Shown here: in pieces, positions 9,402 to 16,494 of the stretch
Position numbering within the stretch: position 1 is the stretch's first letter
Layout: every line of letters begins with the position of its first letter
Assembly: GCA_965248035.1 (NCBI GenBank)
Contig: OZ252054.1
Coordinates: 248,001 to 312,000 of the forward strand
DNA: 64,000 bases
Source of the DNA: BJGV01 sp964194745
GTDB taxonomy: Bacteria; Pseudomonadota; Gammaproteobacteria; Burkholderiales; Nitrosomonadaceae
Direction: 5' to 3'
The notes under the pieces: generated by a model
Database searches by the model: none
The model's input: the letters and a program-made list of their open reading frames with translations, nothing else
What the model was told of the DNA's origin: nothing
Position numbers and translations under genes: made by a program

Positions 9402-10126
9402 ACAACCCTGAATGGTGGTGCCAGGCTGAAGCAGAGATAAGTTTACATGTCGCTGATTTTGCAGATAAGATTAAAGGAAAGTTAGATAACCTGAATCCTA
9501 AAGACTTAGTTACAAGAAAGAATCCATACCTTTTTTGTTTGAGAGCGATTAATGATGAGGAGAGCTTTTCAACAGCTATCCTTGAGGCCTACTTGTCGTC
9601 TAGCGAAGAAACCATGTTTGGTACGTTAGCAGAGCAGTGCGCGGTAGTGATATGCCGATTTGGTAAAGGTGGCATGAAGTCCACGGCAGAGGGCATTGAT
9701 ATTGAGTATGTTGAAGGTCGGATAAGAACCATCATTCAGGTAAAGTCTGGCAGATACTGGGGGAATTCGTCCCAACGTAAGAAAATGGAAGACTACTTCA
9801 CCAGAGCTAAACGTATTGTAACTCAGGGCGCGGTTATACCGATAAAGTGCATTGAAGGCGTATGCTATGGACATGCCGGCACAATAAACAAGGGAAACTA
9901 CTATACCTATGTAGGATCTGATTTTTGGAAAGAGATTAGCGGATGGGAAGACACCTATCTTGCTATATTATGTATATTTTCAACGCATGCCCAAAATGGG
10001 CTCACAGAAGCAAAGACAGCCGCCAGGGCAGTAATTAGATCGTTCCTTAGAGAAAACCGGATTTCTTTAGACAATCAAATTAACTGGGCCAACTTGGTTC
10101 AGTATGTGAACGGGAGTAAATTATGA
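9398..10126 (+). CDS. PmeII-family type II restriction endonuclease (probable)
   Basis: This 242-residue protein shows PmeII-family landmarks: KNPYLFCLRAI, LSSSEETMFGTLAEQ, then EGIDIEY followed by IIQVKSGRYWGNSSQRKKM. GIDIEY and QVKSG fit a PD-(D/E)XK nuclease core in which Gln replaces the second acidic residue, a variation known in this fold. A later GVCYGHAG also fits. The start is GTG 9398, overlapping the methyltransferase stop. The gene is intact and translationally coupled, which suggests an active RM pair that could also act as an addiction module stabilising the transposon. Family recognition is by eye. Confidence 0.72.
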   Translation: MNNPEWWCQAEAEISLHVADFADKIKGKLDNLNPKDLVTRKNPYLFCLRAINDEESFSTAILEAYLSSSEETMFGTLAEQCAVVICRFGKGGMKSTAEGIDIEYVEGRIRTIIQVKSGRYWGNSSQRKKMEDYFTRAKRIVTQGAVIPIKCIEGVCYGHAGTINKGNYYTYVGSDFWKEISGWEDTYLAILCIFSTHAQNGLTEAKTAARAVIRSFLRENRISLDNQINWANLVQYVNGSKL

Positions 10127-10302
10127 AGCACAGACCAACCGAGAAGGAAGTAAAGGAAATTGCGAAAAGTATTCTTGTCAGAAAGTCAGACAAGCCCTTA
10201 AGAAACTGCAGTGAACATCCTACAAACAAGCAATTAAGGGATGTGTTCAGGTTTGAGAAAAGGCCTGAATGTCAATATATTTCTGCGGATTTAAGTATAT
10301 AA
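10123..10302 (+). CDS. 59-residue ORF at the end of the transposon operon
   Basis: It starts at ATG 10123, overlapping the endonuclease stop by 4 bp, and ends at TAA 10300-10302 inside the right terminal repeat. The sequence is charged and Lys/Arg/Glu-rich (MKHRPTEKEVKEIAKSILVR at the N-terminus) with one Cys in each half. I recognise no domain and no clear helix-turn-helix. The overlap pattern argues for translation, but its last 15 codons are fixed by the repeat sequence, so the coding status is uncertain. Confidence 0.45.
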   Translation: MKHRPTEKEVKEIAKSILVRKSDKPLRNCSEHPTNKQLRDVFRFEKRPECQYISADLSI

Positions 10303-10307
10303 TTCCC
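10258..10307 (-). repeat. Right terminal inverted repeat of the RM transposon
   Basis: This is the exact inverted copy of 7555-7604. The last 45 bases of the small ORF at 10123 lie in it, so that ORF ends inside the repeat. The base after the final CCC belongs to the interrupted prepilin gene. Confidence 0.95.
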
Positions 10308-10611
10308 GAAGAATTCCAAAGACCATTGATCACGCTGTTGCCCTGGACACCTGCAGGGGAAGTTGCGAGAGTGCCGGTCACGTTAGCAACGACTCTAGGG
10401 TCATCACCAGGTAACTCCCTAAACCTTCTAGATAGCTATAAATATAAACGGGGATCTGCCGAAAGTCGGTCGCTAAATTTTTAACTTTAGCACTGTTAAT
10501 CATCTCTTGGCCTTGTAGTACGGCAGCTAGCAGCAAGCCAATAATAACCAGTACGATGGCAATTTCAATTAGAGTAAAGCCCGACAGTTGGTTTCGCGAA
10601 ATAGTTTTCAT
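10308..10611 (-). pseudogene. Type IV prepilin-like gene, frameshifted and truncated by the transposon
   Basis: The N-terminus has a class III prepilin signal: a short leader cleaved before GFTLIEIAIVLVIIGLLLA, the hydrophobic pilin stalk, followed by KVKNLATDFRQIPVYIYSY. At about 10417-10420 (a CCC run) the frame shifts. The rest continues one frame over as LPGDDPRVVANVTGTLATSP and on to NSVINGLWNSS, where the transposon begins at 10307. One missing base explains the shift. The C-terminal end is not found on the far side of the element. In its present form it cannot give a functional pilin. Confidence 0.8.
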
Positions 10612-10866
10612 GAATTGCTTTTTTCCCTCTTTGTCTGACTTATAACTGTTTTCTAGTATTCAAATCTAACAGACTATGAACTTCTTCCCAAGTGCTAAGT
10701 GATTTAAGTCAGATTCGAATTACTATTATCGACCCAAAGTAGATATTAAAGGATAAGCGTATTACTAAAGGACGATACTTTCCTTCAATATTTGCATTAA
10801 AGAGAAGGCGTTAAGTAGCCGATATCAAGTATAATTTTATTTGTTTTCATTAAGTTTCCTACTTCG

Positions 10867-11354
10867 ATGTTGCTAAAAGAACATAAAAATAAAAGTACCA
10901 AACACATATTTAAGCAGGCAAAAGCGTTCACTTTATTAGAGCTGCTAATAGCCGTTGCCATTTTGGGGGTCGCGGCGGCTATCGCCATCCCTATCTATAA
11001 TCAATATAAGGTTAAGCTTGATAATGCAATAGCCGTACAGATATTGTAAGAATCCAAGTAGTGGTAGAAAGCTATTATCAGGCTAACGACATTTATCCAA
11101 ATTCTCTTACTGATGTAAACATGAACCTAGTTCTCGATCCTTGGGGACTTGCTTATGAATATCTCAACCTTGCTGGGGCACCACTAGGACAAATGCGTAA
11201 GGATCAGGCATTGGTGCCGATCAATAGTGATTACGATCTCTATAGCAAGGGTCTCGATGGCGCAAGCGTAGCACCGCTGACAGCAGCGGCGAGCCGGGAT
11301 GATATCGTACGCGCAAATAATGGCAGCTTTATTGGAATAGCCTCCGATTACTAA
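10867..11354 (+). pseudogene. GspG/PilE-like prepilin with a one-base frameshift
   Basis: The first frame (10867-11049) gives a leader of about 20 residues and the pilin stalk FTLLELLIAVAILGVAAAIA, then IYNQYKVKLDNAIA before a stop. The second frame (functional from about 11036) gives TDIVRIQVVVESYYQANDIY and DPWGLAYEYLNLAGA, typical of GspG-type pseudopilins, and ends at 11354. The overall length is 488 bp, that is 3n+2, so a single base is missing near 11036. It lies back-to-back with another broken prepilin gene. It was probably a minor pilin or pseudopilin. Confidence 0.8.
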
Positions 11355-11407
11355 GCAGGTGTACACGGACGTTGAAAACTACAAGACCGAAGATTGAAGA
11401 AAAATTT

Positions 11408-13264
11408 ATGCGCGGCACCGTCGCAAAGCGCATATTTTTTCTGTTCATCGTTGCTGCTTTTTTGCCAGCTCTGGCTTTAGCGGTACTGTCTTATAGTCAA
11501 GTACGTGATGTGCTCGTAGAGCAATCTAGCGATCGTCTGTCTCATATCGTTCGGAATTATGCACTATCCGTATATGAACGGATGTTGCTGGCTGATAACA
11601 GCATTAAACAAATCGCGTTTAATAAATACAGTGGTTCATTCCCTGCATCTACAAGTTTGCAATTCCTCCAGCAGACATTTTCAAACCTGACTATCGTTGG
11701 CCCGGGTGCCCAACCAGTTCCGATATTGGGGAAAAAACTTTTCTGGCCAGAAATTAACAAGAGCGAGCGTGCTTTCTTAGCAAAAGGAAACTCAATTCTG
11801 CATGTACAAACAAACTCAGCCGCCAGGCCTAGTGTGCTGCTTATAAAAATAATTGATGCTAACCAGCCAGATAATTATGCGTTGATAGGAGAGTTGAACC
11901 CTTCTCAACTCTGGGGACATAAGGATAGCTTCCCTTACATGACTGATTTTTGTGCTCTTAGCAGTGAAAACCATGTCCTATTGTTTTGCTCAAAACCTTA
12001 TCTACAAACCGATATCGCTAGCTTTGTACAGAAGACTGCTATTTCATCAGCAGAATACCAACCGTTGGGAGAGCAAGAGATCAGCGTTATAACTCACCGG
12101 CAGCTCTTTTTGAAACCCAAGTTTCATACTAACCATTGGGACGTGATTGCAATCCAGCCAAAATTCATGGCATTAATGCCAGTCACAAATTTCAGTCGAA
12201 TTCTTGTTGGTGTAATTGTGCTTACTTTGTTGCTGGTTATACTATTAAGTATCAGCCAGATCCGTCGCACGATGGGGCCGCTAGAGAAGTTGATCAAAGG
12301 CACACGAAACCTTGCCAATGAAAATTTTGAACACAGAGTCGTGGTATCAAGCCAGGATGAGTTTGGTGAATTGGCAGGGTCCTTCAATGAGATGGCTGGA
12401 CGTCTAGGCAGGCAGCATGGCGCTTTCAAAGTTCTTTCCAGCATTGATCAGGCAATCCTAACGAGACGGGATATCGACCCCGTTATTGATATTGTACTTG
12501 AACGTATTCGGCAAATGAATTCTGCTGAGCCAGCTGGCGTTACCATTCTAGAAACAAGTGAGATTGGTAAGGCAAGGACGTACACCTTTGATAATGAGAA
12601 AGATAACATCTCTAGAATGACTCGTGTTTCCCTAACCAATCAGGATACACATGAACTTGTTGAAAATCCCAAAGGACTTTGGCTTGCAAGTACAGATAAT
12701 TTACGGTCATATTTTCCAAGCTTGGTAAATGAATCTGCCCGCAAAGAAGAGTTAAACATTTTCGCACTCCCTATTTTCTTTAACGGTGAGTTGTATGCCA
12801 TCATATGGATGCAATTTACGAATAAAGAATTGGCAAAAGATATTCTGCTGCACCTGCGAGAACTCGGTGATCGTGTGGGCGTTGCTCTATCGGCGGCAGA
12901 TCGGGATGAACAATTGATTTACCAGTCCCGTCATGATGATCTGACTGGCTTACCTAATCGTTTCCTTTTCAAGGAAAGGTTATTACAGGAGATTGCTTTT
13001 GCCCAGCGCCAGAAATACAGTCTAGCATTGTTTTTTATTGACCTAGATCGTTTCAAGACTGTCAATGACAGCTTTGGACATTCAGCTGGCGATGAATTGC
13101 TTGTAGAAGCAGGTCAGCACCTACGTCATTGTATCAGGAAGAGTGACTTGGTTAGTCGTCTTGGAGGTGATGAATTTGCTGTTATTTTAACGGGAATTAA
13201 AGGTGTCGGCAGTGTCACGTCAGTTGCCGAAAATATTATTCAAGCATTCTCGGAGCCTTTTTAG
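11408..13264 (+). pseudogene. Membrane sensor GGDEF(-EAL) protein truncated by an IS1595 element
   Basis: The protein has two transmembrane segments (IFFLFIVAAFLPALALAVLS near the start; ILVGVIVLTLLLVILLS about residue 270) bracketing a periplasmic domain. A HAMP linker (SQDEFGELAGSFNEM), a GAF-like region and a complete GGDEF domain follow (DDLTGLPNR, DLDRFKTVNDSFGH, LGGDEFAVIL). The frame stops immediately after AFSEPF, exactly where the element starts at 13264. In the common composite family an EAL domain follows at this point; it is absent here and not found beyond the element. ATG 11408 is preferred over TTG 11372. The GGDEF core is whole, so the truncated protein could still make c-di-GMP. 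Confidence 0.78.
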
Positions 13265-13268
13265 GGAT

Positions 13269-13512
13269 TTATGTAGTTGTTACCGGACTGCCATGTAACG
13301 GGGTAATCTGTTTGGCTAACTCAAATGTTCGCTGTTTCAGCGTGGAAAGCAGGTTGTCATAGGCATCGGTATTGGTGAGGAGGCAGGCTGTGAGACCAGT
13401 CACCTCCCCGGACTCAATCTTGAGAGGGCCGTTGATAGATTAACTGCTCCAACACGGTGCAGTAGATTTTCCCTGCCTTATCGGTAAGGATTTCCTCAAT
13501 GAGAGATTGCAT
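13269..13512 (-). pseudogene. Frameshifted third ORF of the second IS1595 element
   Basis: From ATG 13512 the frame reads MQSLIEEILTDKAGKIYCTV and then LEQLI before drifting to a stop at 13414. Shifting by the 4-base duplication TATC (in ATCTATC, near 13440) restores NGPLKIESGEVTGLTACLLT and continues to a TAA at 13269-13271, close to the element end. Repaired, it would be about 80 residues. The ORF overlaps the methyltransferase 3' end by about 70 bp. It occupies the position of the endonuclease gene in the first element but is too short to be a whole endonuclease. Function unknown. Confidence 0.45.
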
Positions 13513-14306
13513 TCCTTGAAAATCCGATCTCTGGTCAGCTCACAATATTTGGGCTCTTTCTCAAGACCAATGGCTTGCCGACCATGTCGAATCGCTTCTA
13601 TCATAGTAGTGCCCGATCCGACAAACGGATCAAACACCGTGTCCCCGATAAACGAGAATATCTTGATGCAGCGTTTCGGCAGTTCTCTTGGAAATGGGGC
13701 CTCATGACCAATCCGTTTCCTGCTCTCTCCATTGAATGACCATGACCCCAACGACCATTCCTTAAATTCCTCGGCGCTAATATCGTTGTTTCCAGGGCGC
13801 TCACGTTTCCACGTATCTTTATAGAGCACAATAATGGTTTCCACAGGGGCAATGACATGAGGGGCGCTGGCTGACTTCCAACTCCCCCATGCCGTGCGAC
13901 GGGAGATATTGCCTTCATTCCACAGAATAGTCGCATGATAGCACCACCCGGCCTCCATTGCTAATCGCGTGATGTCTGCTGAAAGCGGTTGCTTGCCATT
14001 CTTGTTTTTATCCAGCGAGACATTGACGCATAAGCGACCGGTCGATTTCGTCCAATGAAAACAATTCGTCAGCCACTGTTTAGAAAAGTTCAAATAGGCG
14101 TCGTAGGGCAATGAATCATCTTGTTGGGCACCAGAATATGCTTTGCCAACGTTATAGGGGGGAGAGGTCACAATTAAATCCACGCTTTCTCTCGTGATCG
14201 AAGCACGGAGTGTGGCGTCTCCCTGGATCAAGCGGTGAACGAGTGGGGAGTGAGCAAAAAGCACATCCACAGCCGAATCCAAGAGGCCGGTCCCTACGGC
14301 GCTCAT
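13440..14306 (-). CDS. DNA methyltransferase carried by the second IS1595 element
   Basis: This 288-residue beta-class amino-methyltransferase has motif IV LIVTSPPYNVGKAY (about residue 48) and motif I FDPFVGSGTTMIEAI (about 225), in the permuted order. TSPPYN is common in both N6-adenine and N4-cytosine enzymes. It is clearly different from the methyltransferase at 8568 outside the motifs, so the two elements acquired separate specificities. The start overlaps the transposase stop by 4 bp. The C-terminal 25 residues overlap another ORF and may be altered by the 4-bp duplication there. No intact restriction gene is present. Confidence 0.88.
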   Translation of the reverse strand: MSAVGTGLLDSAVDVLFAHSPLVHRLIQGDATLRASITRESVDLIVTSPPYNVGKAYSGAQQDDSLPYDAYLNFSKQWLTNCFHWTKSTGRLCVNVSLDKNKNGKQPLSADITRLAMEAGWCYHATILWNEGNISRRTAWGSWKSASAPHVIAPVETIIVLYKDTWKRERPGNNDISAEEFKEWSLGSWSFNGESRKRIGHEAPFPRELPKRCIKIFSFIGDTVFDPFVGSGTTMIEAIRHGRQAIGLEKEPKYCELTRDRIFKECNLSLRKSLPIRQGKSTAPCWSS

Positions 14307-15235
14307 TGGACAAGCCCCTGATACGTTAAGCGTTTGCCAATGGCCGCATCACAGACGCTTTCAATGCGGTGCATGGTCTCCCGGCCACAACGTCCTTCAT
14401 TGAGCCTGAACGAAAATTCATGAATATAACGCGATAAATGCTTGACGGATACTTGATGGAATGTGCCGTTCAGTCCACGTTTTAAGACCGCCCAAACGCT
14501 CTCAATGCCATTTGTGTGCGCCATGCCCTTCACATATTCATTCGCCGAATGGTTTACGGCTTGGTGCTGATAGCCTTTACGCTCAATGCCTCGATAGGCG
14601 GCATGGTCATCCGTATAGAGCGTGCTGCCTATTTCTATCGCCTCTTGAATCTCCGTCCACAGCGTAAGCCGATCCGTCGCAGGCACTGGCAGGGCCACGG
14701 TCTTGCCACCACGCTCCCTCATGCCGAGGACGGGTTGTTTGCCAACTGTCCCGGCTTTCGGTTTATCCCCTTTCTTCCAGTGCTTGTTCCGTTCTTTCCC
14801 GCCCACATACGTTTCGTCGATTTCTACGATTCCTGAGAGACGGGTAAGATCGCCACGGCAAGCCTCTCGAATCCGATGCAACGCAAACCAGGCGGACTTA
14901 TACGTGACCCCAATTTCTTTGCTTAATTGCATAGCGCTAATGCTCTTTCGAGAAGTCATGACGGTGTAAATGGCATAGAGCCATTTGTGAAGTCGAATGT
15001 GTGATTTTTCAAAAATGGAACCGGTCCGAACACTAAAATGCTTGCCGCATCCTCGACAGTCATACATCCCTTTTCGTTTTCCCGATCTTGTATAGACCGA
15101 TAGGCTTTGACATGTCGGGCAAGACACACCATATTTCCAGCGACGATCCTCAAGGTACTGTCGTGCGGTTTCCTCGTCAGGAAACATTTCCATCAACTGG
15201 TAGACACTGATTGCAGTATTGATCTTATAAGGCAT
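14303..15235 (-). CDS. IS1595-family transposase (second element)
   Basis: The 310-residue transposase has an N-terminal zinc ribbon (CPTC then CRGC), a helix-turn-helix region (LHKWLYAIYTVMTSRKSI, then GVTYKSAWFALHRIREAC) and a catalytic core with VEIDETYVGGKE, LYTDDHAAY and NGIESVWAVLKRG. The start codon follows a strong AGGAGG ribosome site. It differs from the copy at 63301 by one visible amino acid (Ala here, Val there, in the WFALHRI segment) and is far more diverged from the transposase at 7645. Confidence 0.93.
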   Translation of the reverse strand: MPYKINTAISVYQLMEMFPDEETARQYLEDRRWKYGVSCPTCQSLSVYTRSGKRKGMYDCRGCGKHFSVRTGSIFEKSHIRLHKWLYAIYTVMTSRKSISAMQLSKEIGVTYKSAWFALHRIREACRGDLTRLSGIVEIDETYVGGKERNKHWKKGDKPKAGTVGKQPVLGMRERGGKTVALPVPATDRLTLWTEIQEAIEIGSTLYTDDHAAYRGIERKGYQHQAVNHSANEYVKGMAHTNGIESVWAVLKRGLNGTFHQVSVKHLSRYIHEFSFRLNEGRCGRETMHRIESVCDAAIGKRLTYQGLVQ

Positions 15236-15260
15236 GGCATCCTCCTCTCATGATAAGAGA

Positions 15261-15288
15261 ATTATACCACAATATTTTCCGGTGTAAA
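15261..15288 (-). promoter_or_regulatory. Transposase promoter of the second IS1595 element
   Basis: Reading leftwards: TTTACA (15288-15283), 16 bases, TATAAT (15266-15261). It lies within 40 bp of the element end and 26 bp before the transposase start. The same arrangement is present in the copy at 63235 (63248-63275). Confidence 0.7.
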
Positions 15289-15363
15289 GTATATAGTTCC
15301 CACAAATGACGTATAGTTAGTACAACACTCGTTCAGAAGATAAATATATACGGAAATTTACCT

Positions 15364-15821
15364 ATGGCATACAGTAAAAAAACCCCATTGATTCGATTAA
15401 TTTGTTTTGTGATGCTGGCACTTGGAATTAGTGTGTCCAGCGCTAATCCAGAAGAAATTTCATCAGAAAGTGGTTTACCTACGCCTCTTTATCGCTCCAT
15501 GGGTCAACCGCTAACAGGCATTGAGGCAATAGAATTACATCAACGTCGCTTCATAGATGCTGCCAATAACGTAGCTAAATTATTCAGCCAATTCGATCAA
15601 AAAGTCCACGATGTTGTCCAGGCTGCCAGGGCAGTCTCTGCATCCCCATACAATGAACGAACTCAGGATCAGTTGCTATATAAGGCACGCCAAATGGAAA
15701 TGCACAACAATCTTTCGACAGTAGATACTTACAATTACAAGCTAAAATGCAGTATGAATTTCGTAACTTTATTGCCGCAAGTAATGTCTTTATGTCTCAG
15801 CAGGACAAGATCAAAAAATAA
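15364..15821 (+). pseudogene. Secreted helical protein of unknown function, frameshifted
   Basis: The N-terminus carries a signal peptide (LIRLICFVMLALGISVSSAN) and the mature part is helical (GIEAIELHQRRFIDAANNVA, then FSQFDQKVHDVVQAARAVSA). Near 15725-15735 the coding sense moves to the next frame, which reads LQLQAKMQYEFRNFIAASNV and FMSQQDKIKK to a TAA at 15819-15821. The total length is 3n+2, so one base is missing. Without the shift the original frame runs into unrelated basic sequence to 15870. I do not recognise the family. Confidence 0.6.
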
Positions 15822-16021
15822 GAAGAAAAGCATGCTCCGGTTAAGAGCACTCTGGTTCAGAATTCAGTAGACAATCTAAGACATTACAGGCTGGTATCGA
15901 AAAATAGCCCTCTATAGATGGAAAGAGCTTATCTCTTATTAAATTTCAGCTCTCTAGGCCTGTCGTTCACTTGTCTATCTTGAAATGGTCATTCTTAATA
16001 TATCGATAATCAATCGAAAAT

Positions 16022-16035
16022 TTGATCTAGATCAA
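16022..16035. promoter_or_regulatory. FNR/CRP-family operator-like palindrome
   Basis: TTGATCTAGATCAA is a perfect 14-bp palindrome and matches the FNR/Anr consensus TTGAT-N4-ATCAA exactly. It sits 460 bp before the porin start, farther than usual, so it would need a distant promoter or an unseen transcript. The half-site ATCAA recurs near 16142. Confidence 0.45.
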
Positions 16036-16336
16036 GATGAAACATGATCATTTTAGGCAGTCTATGAGAAAGAAGCAGACCTTGCATCTTTAGTTTGGCA
16101 ATTTGAGAATGGTGGCGTACAAATTCTGGTTACTATATCTAGATCAATGATAGAAAAGATTTCAATATAACCATACACTGAATAAAGGCTTGTGGTATGC
16201 TATTTAAATACATTTATTGTTGATGCACACTCATATCTATAGCAGCATATATAACTTTAACTTATACGGCAGTACAGTATCGTATTACTATAACAACCAT
16301 GGTGAAAAAATAAACGTGTAAAGGAAATAAAACTCT

Positions 16337-16374
16337 TTACCGTGCGCACGGCTCTTTCCATTCTTGCACGGTAA
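16337..16374 (+). promoter_or_regulatory. Inverted repeat with alternative pairing in the porin leader
   Basis: TTACCGTGC (16337-16345) is exactly complementary to GCACGGTAA (16366-16374). An internal GCACGG (16344-16349) can pair instead with CCGTGC, so two mutually exclusive hairpins are possible. This could be an RNA switch or a protein operator; no known riboswitch class is recognised. It ends 120 bp before the porin ATG. Confidence 0.4.
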
Positions 16375-16494
16375 CGTACTTATGTGTACTATAGCGTACA
16401 AATTTTGTTTCCCTCCGAAGGAAAACACCACAGCAGCCAGCGTTAAGCAATCTCCCGTCTTAACAAGCTATTGACCCACTGGAGAACTATACCT

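Larger units (their letters stand above)
7555..10307 (+). mobile_element. IS1595-family transposon carrying a restriction-modification module
   Basis: The element is 2753 bp, bounded by perfect 50-bp inverted repeats that begin GGG and end CCC (7555-7604 and 10258-10307). It holds four ORFs on one strand: transposase, DNA methyltransferase, PmeII-like endonuclease and a 59-residue ORF, each overlapping the previous one by 4 bp. A consensus sigma70 promoter starts within the left repeat. IS1595-family elements are known to carry passenger genes, methyltransferases among them; here both modification and restriction genes appear complete. No 8-bp target duplication is seen. The right end cuts a prepilin gene, so a deletion probably followed insertion. 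Confidence 0.9.
13264..15301 (-). mobile_element. IS1595-family element with a methyltransferase passenger
   Basis: The right end (15301) is well defined: reading leftwards, GGGAACTATATACTTTACAC, identical to the start of the copy at 63235. The left end is inferred at 13264, where GGGATTTATGTAGTTGTTAC resembles the other end (16 of the first 23 bases) and the GGDEF gene stops. It encodes transposase then methyltransferase with a 4-bp overlap, plus a frameshifted third ORF. The flanking octamers CCTTTTTA and ACAAATGA differ, so no target duplication is seen. It interrupts a GGDEF-EAL-type gene. Confidence 0.78.
15822..16494. other. Long non-coding leader region before the porin gene
   Basis: About 670 bp without a convincing ORF. 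It contains an FNR-like palindrome (16022-16035), a 9-bp inverted repeat (16337-16374) and further short self-complementary stretches (around 16378-16402 and 16409-16428) just before the porin start. The sequence looks regulatory rather than coding. Confidence 0.5.

Noticed and set aside
10701..10730. tRNA-like TTCGAAT string
   Set aside because: No matching acceptor or anticodon stems around it.
13256..15309. 8-bp target-site duplication around the second element
   Set aside because: CCTTTTTA and ACAAATGA do not match in either orientation.
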